A stretch of DNA of 23,318 nt from contig JBKKBM010000233.1 of assembly GCA_046714215.1 (NCBI GenBank), positions 1 to 23,318 on the forward strand, given 5' to 3'. Numbering within the stretch: the stretch's first letter is position 1; every line of letters begins with the position of its first letter. A program made the translations under genes and the position numbers. The notes beneath the pieces were generated by a model. That model had not been told where the DNA came from, searched no databases, and saw only the letters and a list, made by a program, of their open reading frames with translations. Below, piece after piece: positions 16,372 to 23,298 of the stretch. Source of the stretch: DATLCI01 sp046714215 (GTDB taxonomy: Bacteria > Acidobacteriota > Terriglobia > Terriglobales > Acidobacteriaceae).

Positions 16372-17739
16372 TCATAACGAATGGCTGGGCTTGCCGCCCG
16401 CCGCTGCCGCCGCTTTCTTTCCCTTGAGTTTCGCTTGGCCCTTGCCAAAGACGCGGTCGAAGATCTTGTTCACATTGCGCAGTTGGCGTTTGAGGTCAAA
16501 GGCAGCGTCCAACTTGTCCATGGGTACTACGGCGGTGATGGCGCGATCGCCCAACACCAGCGTGCGCAGGTTGAGGCCTTCACGCCAGGCGTGCATCGCG
16601 TGCTTCTGCACGAGCCGATAGGCGTCTTCGCGGGACATTCCGGCTTCGGCCAAGTCCAGCAATAGCTGGCCGCTAAAGATGAGGCCGCCGGTGGAATCGA
16701 GGTTCTGCTTCATGCGCTCGGGATAGACCATCAGGCCGTCGAGCAGGGTGATGGTCTTCGCCAGCATGTAGTCGACCAGGATGGTGGAATCAGGCACGAT
16801 CACGCGCTCCGCGGAGGAATGCGAGATGTCGCGCTCATGCCACAGGGCCACGTTCTCCAGCGCGACTTGCGCATTCGCCCGGACTACGCGCGCCAAGCCG
16901 CAGATCTGCTCACACGAAATGGGATTGCGCTTGTGTGGCATGGCCGATGAGCCCTTTTGTTTCTCACTGAAGAACTCTTCCACCTCGCGGACTTCGGTGC
17001 GCTGGAGGTGGCGGATCTCCGTCGCAATCTTGTCCAGTGTGCTGGCGATCACGGCCAGCGTCGCCACGTAATGGGCGTGACGGTCGCGCTGCAGCACTTG
17101 CGAAGATATGGGCGCCGGTTCCAGGCCGAGGCGCGCGCAGATATTTTCTTCGTGCTCCGGGTCGAGGTGGGCGAAGGTGCCGACCGCGCCGGAGAGTTTG
17201 CCAACGCGCATCTCTTCCGCCGCGCGCTCAAAGCGCTCGATGTCGCGCACGATCTCCGCATACCAAAGGGCCAGCTTGAGGCCGAAGGTGGTGGGCTCGG
17301 CGTGGATGCCGTGCGTGCGCCCGATCATGGGCGTGTGCTTAAACTCATGGGCGCGGCGGCGCAGGACCTCACGCAGCGCATAGAGATCATCGCGAATAAT
17401 GTTGGAAGCGGCCTTGAGTTGCAGCGCTTGCGCCGTGTCGACCACGTCGGTTGAGGTCAGGCCGTAGTGCAGCCAGCGCGAGACTTTGGGGTCGTCAATT
17501 TTTTCCGCGACCGCGGTGGTGAAGGCGATGACGTCGTGTTTCACTTCCGCCTCGATGGTCTGGATGCGGTCGACATCGAAATCAGCGCGTTTGGCTAGCG
17601 CCTTGGCCGCCCCCTGGGGGACAATGCCGGCGTCGGCCAGGGTGAGCGTGGCGGCGATCTCTACGGCCAGCCACTGGCGGTATTTGTTTTCGTCACTCCA
17701 GACCCGGCCCATCTCCGGGCGGGTGTATCGGGGGATCAC
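16372..17739 (-). CDS. purB: Adenylosuccinate lyase
   Basis: 455 residues starting at GTG (17739) with AAGGAG (17745-17750) 5 nt upstream. PurB cleaves adenylosuccinate to AMP and fumarate, and SAICAR to AICAR, in purine synthesis. Motifs: H68 (VKHDV), TSTD 95-98, catalytic H143 (GRTHGIHAEP) and the fumarase/aspartase signature GSSAMPHKRNP (263-273) with the catalytic Ser loop. Bacterial short-form PurB is about 430-436 residues; the extra length here is a C-terminal Lys/Ala-rich tail (KLKGKKAAAAAGGKPSHSL). It is first in the purB-ubiX pair and has a near-consensus promoter about 180 nt upstream. Confidence 0.97.
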   Translation of the reverse strand: MIPRYTRPEMGRVWSDENKYRQWLAVEIAATLTLADAGIVPQGAAKALAKRADFDVDRIQTIEAEVKHDVIAFTTAVAEKIDDPKVSRWLHYGLTSTDVVDTAQALQLKAASNIIRDDLYALREVLRRRAHEFKHTPMIGRTHGIHAEPTTFGLKLALWYAEIVRDIERFERAAEEMRVGKLSGAVGTFAHLDPEHEENICARLGLEPAPISSQVLQRDRHAHYVATLAVIASTLDKIATEIRHLQRTEVREVEEFFSEKQKGSSAMPHKRNPISCEQICGLARVVRANAQVALENVALWHERDISHSSAERVIVPDSTILVDYMLAKTITLLDGLMVYPERMKQNLDSTGGLIFSGQLLLDLAEAGMSREDAYRLVQKHAMHAWREGLNLRTLVLGDRAITAVVPMDKLDAAFDLKRQLRNVNKIFDRVFGKGQAKLKGKKAAAAAGGKPSHSL

Positions 17740-17920
17740 GCGGGCTCCTTAGGGAACCCCTGATTGTAAATGGAGGGTCGGCCTCCCCCCACCCTATTCC
17801 CCTCTCGTGCTTTAGAATCAGCGAGTTGAGTCGTGAAATCCGACCAGATTTCTGATTCTGCGGCAGTTAGAGGCAAAATCCTGAGAACAAACGAGTTATC
17901 TAATTGATATTCGATGGCCC

Positions 17921-17950
17921 ATTGTAATAACTTTTTGAAGATTGTGTCAA
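17921..17950 (-). promoter_or_regulatory. Sigma70-type promoter for purB-ubiX
   Basis: On the minus strand TTGACA (17945-17950, perfect -35) is followed after 18 nt by TACAAT (17921-17926, five of six). It reads towards purB; transcription would start near 17914, leaving a leader of about 175 nt. Confidence 0.7.
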
Positions 17951-17972
17951 GGGGGAAATCTAAGCGCGTTCA

Positions 17973-18013
17973 CACGAAGGGCACGAAGTACGCACGAAGG
18001 AATGAACACGAGG
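17973..18013. repeat. CACGAAG direct repeats
   Basis: CACGAAG occurs at 17973-17979, 17982-17988 and 17993-17999, with CACGAGG at 18007-18013. Spacing is irregular (9, 11, 14 nt). It is a degenerate short repeat in non-coding DNA; no function is evident. Confidence 0.6.
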
Positions 18014-18076
18014 TGCCGCTTGAGGGTAGGGGTCCGCGTCGTCGCGCGTGCCAATGAGAAAGAATGGTGTTCGGGA

Positions 18077-18103
18077 CCGGCGGCTTAAGCCACCGGGGTT
18101 TTT
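18077..18103. repeat. REP-like palindrome, terminator-like on plus strand
   Basis: CCGG-C-GGCTTAAGCC-A-CCGG (18077-18096) is palindromic with one mismatch, followed by GG and TTTTT (18099-18103). On the plus strand it looks like an intrinsic terminator, but no nearby plus-strand gene needs one. On the minus strand it follows the glutaredoxin stop by 24 nt without a T-run. Its core resembles the palindromes at 18493-18544 and 21551-21562. Confidence 0.55.
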
Positions 18104-18120
18104 ATGGCTGGCTTTTATGG

Positions 18121-18372
18121 TTAGGTCACGCCGAGCAGTGCGCTCATTTCATCGTAGAGAAAGCCGTGTCCGGGCCGGTAGGGCTGCACCCATTTGCCGT
18201 TGATGACGAATTGCGGGATGGCGCGCTTGCCGGTTTGCCGGATGACCTCATCGGCCGCGCCCGGCGTGGACTCGATATCGATCTCGGTGTAAGGGATGTT
18301 GTGCTTGGCGAGGAAGCGCTTAGCTTCGCGGCAGTCACCGCACCAGGGCGCACAGTAAACGGTCAGGGTCAT
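18121..18372 (-). CDS. Glutaredoxin-like thiol-disulfide protein
   Basis: 83 residues from the ATG at 18372. The thioredoxin fold is small: VYCAPWCGDCREAKRFL carries the CxxC pair C11-G-D-C14 plus an additional C7, and the cis-proline motif is AIPQFVING (P53). Typical glutaredoxin length. It would reduce protein disulfides or act in cytoplasmic thiol homeostasis; the CGDC active site is not the classical CPYC, so glutathione dependence is uncertain. An in-frame ATG at 18474 would add 34 residues translated largely from the tandem octamer array and a Pro/Arg stretch, so it was not chosen. No clear ribosome-binding site precedes 18372. Confidence 0.85.
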   Translation of the reverse strand: MTLTVYCAPWCGDCREAKRFLAKHNIPYTEIDIESTPGAADEVIRQTGKRAIPQFVINGKWVQPYRPGHGFLYDEMSALLGVT

Positions 18373-18405
18373 GTGTATTGGATGAAAACGGAGGGGCGGG
18401 GGATT

Positions 18406-18445
18406 GGTAATTTGGTAATTGAGAAATCGGATAATTGAGTAATTG
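18406..18445. repeat. Tandem octamer array (GGTAATTG-like), five units
   Basis: Consecutive 8-nt units: GGTAATTT, GGTAATTG, AGAAATCG, GATAATTG, AGTAATTG. AT-rich against a GC-rich background, 34-73 nt upstream of the glutaredoxin ATG on its transcribed strand. It could affect that gene's promoter or be neutral slippage DNA. Confidence 0.7.
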
Positions 18446-18492
18446 AAAGGCGCAAAGCAAGAGCGGCGGCTCATTCGGGATCACAAGGGCCC

Positions 18493-18544
18493 GGGGCTAA
18501 AGCCCTAATTCTTAAGCGTAGCTATTCACCGGGCTGAAGCCCCG
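18493..18544. repeat. Pair of REP-like palindromes
   Basis: GGGCTAAAGCCC (18494-18505) and GGGCTGAAGCCC (18531-18542) are near-identical hairpins 25 nt apart. They fit a repetitive extragenic palindrome element (BIME-like) between clpC and the glutaredoxin gene. Confidence 0.65.
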
Positions 18545-18561
18545 TGCTCCCACCAAAAAGC

Positions 18562-18591
18562 AAAAGCCGCCGGCTTTCGCGGGCGGCTTTT
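18562..18591 (-). terminator. Terminator downstream of clpC (symmetric, usable on both strands)
   Basis: AAAAGCCGCC (18562-18571) pairs perfectly with GGCGGCTTTT (18582-18591) around a 10-nt loop. Read leftwards it ends in TTTT-GC-TTTTT and lies about 50 nt after the clpC reading frame ends, so it should terminate clpC. Confidence 0.75.
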
Positions 18592-18592
18592 G

Positions 18593-18613
18593 GCTGAATG
18601 CTGAGTGCTGAAG
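18593..18613. repeat. Tandem heptamers GCTGAAT/GCTGAGT/GCTGAAG
   Basis: Three consecutive 7-nt units, differing at one or two positions, between the clpC terminator and the clpC stop. See the second heptamer array beside it. Confidence 0.6.
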
Positions 18614-18619
18614 GTTTCA

Positions 18620-18652
18620 AGCTAACAGCTAAAAGCTAACGGCTAAGAGCTG
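18620..18652. repeat. Tandem heptamers AGCTAAC-like, reaching into the clpC stop codon
   Basis: Units AGCTAAC, AGCTAAA, AGCTAAC, GGCTAAG and a partial AGCTG follow one another. The array overlaps the last codons and the TAG stop (18643-18645) of the clpC frame, so unit-number changes could alter the protein's C-terminus. Confidence 0.65.
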
Positions 18653-18882
18653 TACAACAACACGCCTTCCTGTTTCTCTTCGCCCACCGGACGATAGAAC
18701 AGTTTGTCGCCTTCGAGGAAGACCTCGATGAACGCGGGACGCGTGGTGAACGTGCCCTGAATCAGCGCCTCTGACATGGGGTCCTCGATGTACTTCTGCA
18801 GGGCACGGCGCAGCGGACGCGCGCCATAAGCGCGGTCGGTCAGCGTCTTGTCCAGGATCCACTTCTTGGCCGCGTCCGTCAC
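18643..18882 (-). CDS. clpC: ClpC C-terminal fragment (D2 small domain), out of frame with clpC
   Basis: 79 residues from a GTG at 18882 whose first base precedes, and remaining two overlap, the TGA of the upstream clpC frame (GTGA). The sequence (TDAAKKWILDKTLTDRAYGARPLRRALQKYIEDP…) is the normal continuation of ClpC: it holds the sensor-2 GARPLRR motif and the C-terminal part of the D2 domain. It belongs to clpC, moved into another frame by one missing base. It could be made separately by termination-reinitiation at the GTGA overlap. More likely it is part of one intact gene with a sequence error, or a broken gene. Confidence 0.85.
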   Translation of the reverse strand: MTDAAKKWILDKTLTDRAYGARPLRRALQKYIEDPMSEALIQGTFTTRPAFIEVFLEGDKLFYRPVGEEKQEGVLLYSS

Positions 18883-21089
18883 CGATATGTGATGGAGCGT
18901 TGCGCCAGGTTGTTGTTAAGTTGCTGCACCAGCAGTTCCACGATCTGGATGAGGTCGGCATCGCCCAGCGCATTGAAGATGATGACTTCGTCCAACCGGT
19001 TGAGGAACTCCGGATTGAAGGTCTTCTTCACTTCGCTGCGCACCATCTCTTCCACTTTGTCTGAAGTGGCGCCGTCTTTCTCCGATTGGAAGCCGAGGCC
19101 GGTGCGCTTCTGCAAATGCCGCGCGCCGATGTTCGACGTCATCACGATGATAGTGTTCTTGAAGTCGACGGTATTGCCCAGGCCGTCTGAAAGCTGTCCA
19201 TCTTCGAAGACCTGCAACAGGATGTTGAAGACATCCGGATGGGCCTTCTCGATCTCGTCGAGCAGCACCACCGAATACGGCGAACGCTTCACGCGCTCCG
19301 TAAGCTGGCCGCCTTCCTCGTAACCGACGTATCCCGGAGGCGAGCCGATGAGCTTGGAGACGGAATGCTTCTCCATGAACTCTGACATATCAAAGCGGAT
19401 CAGCGATTTCTCGCTGCCGAAGAGGAACTGCGCCAGGGTGCGCGCGACTTCCGTCTTGCCCACGCCCGTGGGACCCAAGAACAGGAACGAACCGATGGGG
19501 CGGTTGGGCGATTTCAGGCCCGCACGCGAGCGGCGTATGGCGCGCGCCAGCGCGGAAATGGCTTTGTCCTGGGAGATCACGCGCTTGTGCAGCTCTTCTT
19601 CCACGCGCAACAGCTTCTGCGTCTCTTCTTCTTTGATGGAATTGACAGGGACGCCGGTCCAGCGGGAGACCACGTCTTCAATGTCTTCGCGACCGACGAC
19701 GCCGGTGGCGGATTCATCCAGGTGATGTTTTTCCCGCAGGGCGCGCAGGTTCTCGCGCTCCTTGCGCTCTTCGTCCGAATAGAAACGCGCCTTCTCGAAC
19801 TCGTGGTTCGCGATGGCGTTCTCCATGCGGTGGACGATGAACTTGATGCGCTTCTGCACATCGGTGATCTCTTCCGGCAGGGAAGTCTGCCGCAGTTTTA
19901 CGCGTGCGCCGGCTTCATCGATGAGATCGATGGCCTTATCCGGTAGAAAGCGGTCAGGAATGTACCGGCTGGAGTGCAGTACGGAAAATTCGATGGCGTC
20001 GTCCGTGTAAGTGACGGCGTGAAACTTCTCGTAGCGCTCCTTGATTCCCTGGATCACGCGGACGGCTTCCTTCTCACCCGGAGGCGGCACCTTTACGGAC
20101 TGGAAGCGGCGTTCGAGTGACCGGTCTTTCTCGATAGACTTGCGATATTCGCCGGGCGTGGTGGCGCCGATGCACTGGATCTCGCCGCGCGATAGCGCTG
20201 GCTTCAGGATGTTGGCCGCGTCGAGCGAACCTTCCGCGGAGCCAGCGCCCACCAGGGTGTGGAGTTCATCGATGAAGACGATGGCATTCTGGTTCTCCAT
20301 CAATTCCTTCATGATGGTCTTGAGGCGTTCTTCAAACTGACCGCGATACTTCGTGCCGGCGACTATCAACGAAAGGTCGAGGGCGAGAATGCGCTTATCG
20401 GCGAGGAACGAAGGCACTTCGCCGTCAGCGATGCGCTGCGCCAGACCTTCCACGATGGCGGTCTTGCCTACGCCCGGCTCGCCGATGAGCACGGGATTAT
20501 TCTTGGTGCGGCGGCAAAGGATCTGGATGGCGCGCTCGAGTTCGTCGTCGCGTCCGACTAATGGATCGAGCTGGTTATCGATGGCAGCCTGTGTAAGGTC
20601 GCGCGAGAATTCAGCCAGCAGGGAAGACTCGCGGTTGCGCTGCGAAGGCGCCGCCTTCTCTTGCGACGTCCGAGCCAACTCTTCGCGGATGGTCCCGAGG
20701 CGCAGCCCGCGTTCGTGGAGGATCTCCGCGGCAAAGCATTTCTCTTCGCGCAGTAAACCCAAGAGCAAGTGCTCCGTACCAATGTGTTTGTGCGAGAGGC
20801 GCTCCGCCTCTTCTGCGGCATAGGCCAGCACGCGCTTGCACTCATTACTGAGCGGCAGGTCGACGGACGTCGATACCTTTTCCCGGATGGTAGTGTGGCT
20901 CTCGATCTGCTTGCGGATGGATTCTACGGAGGCGTGCGAACGCAGGAAACGATTGGTCAGCGCTTTGTCTTCGCGGAGCAGACCCAGCAACAAATGCTCG
21001 GTCTCAATATACGGTGAGCCAAACTGGCTGGCTTCGTATCGCGCGAAGAAGATGACGCGTCTCGCTTTCTCTGTATAGCGTTCGAACAT
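18879..21089 (-). CDS. clpC: ATP-dependent Clp protease ATP-binding subunit ClpC, frameshifted near 3' end
   Basis: 736 residues from ATG 21089, with AAGGGGG (21093-21099) upstream. ClpC is the hexameric AAA+ unfoldase feeding ClpP. Two Clp_N repeats span about 3-145; D1 has Walker A GEPGVGKT (203-210), pore loop GTKYRG (245-250) and Walker B IVFIDE (270-275). The middle domain with a UVR-like helix pair is at about 405-455. D2 has Walker A GPTGVGKT (539-546), pore loop GYVGY (586-590), Walker B VVLLDE (607-612) and Arg finger R698 (NRLD). The frame ends in NLAQRSITYR-stop, whereas the family continues RSI-x-ISxT. The continuation is in the frame one base back, so one base appears to be missing near 18890 (a C after ATC would restore RSIHISVTD). 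Restored length is about 815, normal for ClpC. Confidence 0.95.
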   Translation of the reverse strand: MFERYTEKARRVIFFARYEASQFGSPYIETEHLLLGLLREDKALTNRFLRSHASVESIRKQIESHTTIREKVSTSVDLPLSNECKRVLAYAAEEAERLSHKHIGTEHLLLGLLREEKCFAAEILHERGLRLGTIREELARTSQEKAAPSQRNRESSLLAEFSRDLTQAAIDNQLDPLVGRDDELERAIQILCRRTKNNPVLIGEPGVGKTAIVEGLAQRIADGEVPSFLADKRILALDLSLIVAGTKYRGQFEERLKTIMKELMENQNAIVFIDELHTLVGAGSAEGSLDAANILKPALSRGEIQCIGATTPGEYRKSIEKDRSLERRFQSVKVPPPGEKEAVRVIQGIKERYEKFHAVTYTDDAIEFSVLHSSRYIPDRFLPDKAIDLIDEAGARVKLRQTSLPEEITDVQKRIKFIVHRMENAIANHEFEKARFYSDEERKERENLRALREKHHLDESATGVVGREDIEDVVSRWTGVPVNSIKEEETQKLLRVEEELHKRVISQDKAISALARAIRRSRAGLKSPNRPIGSFLFLGPTGVGKTEVARTLAQFLFGSEKSLIRFDMSEFMEKHSVSKLIGSPPGYVGYEEGGQLTERVKRSPYSVVLLDEIEKAHPDVFNILLQVFEDGQLSDGLGNTVDFKNTIIVMTSNIGARHLQKRTGLGFQSEKDGATSDKVEEMVRSEVKKTFNPEFLNRLDEVIIFNALGDADLIQIVELLVQQLNNNLAQRSITYR

Positions 21090-21136
21090 GTGCCCCCTTC
21101 TAAAAAGCTACTGCTGGAATCCGACTGGCCCGATTG

Positions 21137-21175
21137 CTTGAACCCATCATCTGACTATTTGATGGGAAATTCAAG
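21137..21175 (-). promoter_or_regulatory. Long inverted repeat in the clpC leader
   Basis: CTTGAA-CCCATCA (21137-21149) is complementary to TGATGGG-AAA-TTCAAG (21160-21175): 13 base pairs with a 3-nt bulge and 10-nt loop. It lies 48-86 nt before the clpC ATG. It could be an operator or an mRNA structure controlling clpC; there is no T-run. Confidence 0.5.
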
Positions 21176-21511
21176 ATTACTTTTGCACCACTCCTGGTGA
21201 CTACCGTTCCGCCTCCCCCATAACTGATGGCCGACTGATACCCTATTAGACGCAGTTCGCGGGCCTCCCGCTGCAAAAATCGTACAAATCGCCTGGGCGG
21301 CGCGTACAAAGTAACCGTTAGCCAGATTCCAAATAATGTATCCCGTGAGAGACGCAGGGGTTCCGTCGCGAGTGCAAAACTTTGCTACGGGGTTGAAATC
21401 AGCAGGCGCATTTTGCGTGCCAATTGTGGCGTTTTCAGCGACTAGCACGAGGCCGAGGGAGCCTGGGACAAACTAAGGGTACGTAAACCGGACAGACGTT
21501 CATCTGGGAGG

Positions 21512-21588
21512 GGCATGACTTCAGTCGTGCCGTATCGGGCGGACTGCTGCCGGCTTTAGCCGCTGAGGTAGGGTTTTGATTCTCAGCG
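21512..21588. repeat. REP-like palindrome cluster after lolD
   Basis: Three inverted repeats: GGCATGAC-TTCA-GTCGTGCC (21512-21531), CGGC-TTTA-GCCG (21551-21562) and CGCTGAG…CTCAGCG (21561-21567 with 21582-21588). The last sits just after the lolD stop and may help end transcription. The middle one matches the core of the palindromes at 18077 and 18493. Confidence 0.6.
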
Positions 21589-21593
21589 AGCGC

Positions 21594-22322
21594 TTAGGTA
21601 TTCCGGAAGATTGATCCCGGACCTACCTCTTCCAGCTTGCCATTACGGATGCGCAGCACGCGATCGCAGCGCGCGGCGAAATCGAGATTGTGGGTCACCA
21701 GCAATGACGTAAGCCCGTGATCACGATGCAGGCGAAGAATCAGCCCGAGCACGGCTTCGGCGGTCTTACCGTCCAGGTCGCCGGTGGGCTCGTCCGCCAT
21801 TAAGATCTTAGGCTTCGCGATCAACGCCCGCGCCAACGCCACCCGCTGTTGCTCACCGCCGGAGAGTTCGCCCGGGCGATGTTCGGCGCGCTCGAGCAGA
21901 CCAACCTGGCTGAGCCAGTTAGCGGCGTGTTCGCGGGCGGGCTGCTGGGGCATCCCCGTCAGCAAGAGCGGCATGGCGACATTTTCCAGCGCGGAAAATT
22001 CCGGCAGCAGATAGTGGAATTGCCAAACGTATCCGAGCTCGCGGTTGCGGAAGTCGGCGGCGGCGGCTTCATCGAGGGAGTTGAGATCGACGTCGCCGAA
22101 CCAGACTTTTCCGGCGGACGGCCGATCGAGCGCGCCCAAAAGATGCAGTAAAGTGCTTTTTCCGCTGCCCGATTCGCCCACGATGGCGAGCATCTCCCCG
22201 GTGTGTACGTCGAATGACAAGTCCTCAAAGATGACGAGGTCCTGCTTGCCGGTGCGGTAGACCTTCTTCAAGGACTCGACGCGCATGAGGACGTTTGGGG
22301 TTGGAGGCAAAGCATTACTCAT
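21594..22322 (-). CDS. lolD: Lipoprotein-releasing ABC transporter ATPase LolD
   Basis: 242 residues. ABC ATPase with Walker A GESGSGKST (49-57), Q-loop Q101 (WQFHYLLPEFSALENV, the LolD-type sequence), signature LSGGEQQR (153-160), Walker B ILMADEP with D177-E178, and H-loop H201 (VTHN). LolD powers the LolC/E complex that releases lipoproteins from the inner membrane to LolA. Its ATG overlaps the end of the lolC/E gene by 8 nt, so the two are coupled. MacB/FtsE-type ATPases are close relatives, but the permease partner and the HYLLPEF motif favour LolD. Confidence 0.92.
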   Translation of the reverse strand: MSNALPPTPNVLMRVESLKKVYRTGKQDLVIFEDLSFDVHTGEMLAIVGESGSGKSTLLHLLGALDRPSAGKVWFGDVDLNSLDEAAAADFRNRELGYVWQFHYLLPEFSALENVAMPLLLTGMPQQPAREHAANWLSQVGLLERAEHRPGELSGGEQQRVALARALIAKPKILMADEPTGDLDGKTAEAVLGLILRLHRDHGLTSLLVTHNLDFAARCDRVLRIRNGKLEEVGPGSIFRNT

Positions 22323-23298
22323 AGCGCAGCGCCTCCGCGGGCAGTATCTTGGCGGCGGTCCACGAAGGATAAATAGTCGAGATGAAGGAGATGGCGATGG
22401 CGACGCCGGCGCCCACGATGCCGTCGATGGCGCGCGGCGCGAAGGGAACGTAGTCGATGGAGTAGACCTCCGCCGAGAGCGCGATGAGTTTGTAATGCGC
22501 GCCCGCCCAGGAGAGCGCGTAGCCGAGGATGAGGCCGAGCGTGGTGCCGATCACGCCGATGAGCATGCCCTGCGCGATGAAGATGCGGCGGATCTGCGCG
22601 CGCCGCGCGCCCATGGACATGAGCACGGCGATGTCCTTGTGCTTCTCCATCACCATCATGATGAGCGAGATGAGGATGTTCAAGGCGGCGACGAGGACGA
22701 TGAGTCCGATGGTGATGAAGGTGACCACGCGCTCCAGGCGCAACGCGCGGAAGAGCGCCTGGTTCTGCTGCATCCAGTTTTGCGATTGGAAGCCGGGGCC
22801 AGCGGCGGTTTCGAGAGCGCGGCCCACTTCCGCGGCCAGGTAGAGGTCGTCGAGTTTGAATTCGATGATGGAGATGATGTCGCCCAGGCCGAAGAGGCGC
22901 TGGGAATCGCTCAGGCGGGTGAAGGCCCAGGCGGAATCATAGTCGTAAAAGCCGCTGGTAAAGATCCCGACGACCTTGAAGCGGACGTACTTGGGCACCA
23001 GGCCGAAGGGAGTGAGTTCGCCCTGCGGGCTGGTGACGAGGACGACCGAGCCCACGGTAGCGCCGATGTCCTGCGCTAACTCCTTGCCCAGAACGATGGG
23101 CGCGAGTGCGGGCGCGGGTAACTCCGACTGGCTGCCTTCAAGCGGCTGCAACATCTTTTGCGCGTCGGCGCGCAACTGATCGGCGGAGCCGATGGTCACG
23201 GTCTTCAATATGCCGCTGACTTTTAATTCATGCACCGGAATGAACCCTTTGAGGATCACCCCCTTAGCGCGCGCCCCGCCCGAGAACAACACATCCAC
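22315..23298 (-). CDS. Lipoprotein-releasing ABC permease LolC/LolE, N-terminus missing
   Basis: 327 residues from a GTG at 23298; LolC/E proteins are about 400-420, so roughly 80-110 residues, including TM1, are absent. Present: most of the periplasmic domain (GVILKGF…, ISIIEFKLDD), then three TM segments and the FtsX-type block MSMGARRAQIRRIFIAQGML (about 220-240), ending PAEALRYE. The first residues read as mid-domain sequence (VDVLFSGGARAKGVILKG), so 23298 is not a natural start. An in-frame TAA (minus strand, four codons upstream) stops the frame inside the last 20 nt of the window, in an AT-rich tail. This is either an assembly artefact at a sequence end or a true truncation. LolC versus LolE cannot be told; many non-proteobacteria have one LolCE protein. 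Confidence 0.88.
   Translation of the reverse strand: MDVLFSGGARAKGVILKGFIPVHELKVSGILKTVTIGSADQLRADAQKMLQPLEGSQSELPAPALAPIVLGKELAQDIGATVGSVVLVTSPQGELTPFGLVPKYVRFKVVGIFTSGFYDYDSAWAFTRLSDSQRLFGLGDIISIIEFKLDDLYLAAEVGRALETAAGPGFQSQNWMQQNQALFRALRLERVVTFITIGLIVLVAALNILISLIMMVMEKHKDIAVLMSMGARRAQIRRIFIAQGMLIGVIGTTLGLILGYALSWAGAHYKLIALSAEVYSIDYVPFAPRAIDGIVGAGVAIAISFISTIYPSWTAAKILPAEALRYE

Larger units (their letters stand above)
17740..18120. other. Intergenic region upstream of purB
   Basis: No convincing gene. It holds the purB ribosome-binding site, a roughly 175-nt purB leader without a riboswitch I can recognise, a near-consensus sigma70-type promoter, a cluster of CACGAAG repeats and one REP-like palindrome with a plus-strand T-run next to the glutaredoxin stop. 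Confidence 0.7.
21090..21593. other. Intergenic region between lolD and clpC
   Basis: 504 nt with no gene I accept. It holds the clpC ribosome-binding site, a long imperfect hairpin (21137-21175) in the clpC leader and a REP-like cluster close to the lolD stop. No CIRCE or CtsR-type box and no convincing -35/-10 pair was found. Some open frames on the minus strand resemble nothing known. Confidence 0.65.

Noticed and set aside
17971..18013. A CRISPR-like array from the CACGAAG repeats.
   Set aside because: The repeats are 7 nt with spacers of 2-7 nt; far too short and irregular.
18882..18900. Programmed -1 frameshifting in clpC.
   Set aside because: No X-XXY-YYZ slippery heptamer is present at the junction; a missing base or reinitiation explains it better.
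21100..21448. Minus-strand open frames of 69 and 97 residues between lolD and clpC, one ending just before the clpC ribosome-binding site.
   Set aside because: No recognisable domain, no good ribosome-binding site, and they overlap the clpC leader hairpin; the frames differ from each other only by shift. Possibly a decayed gene, but unsupported.
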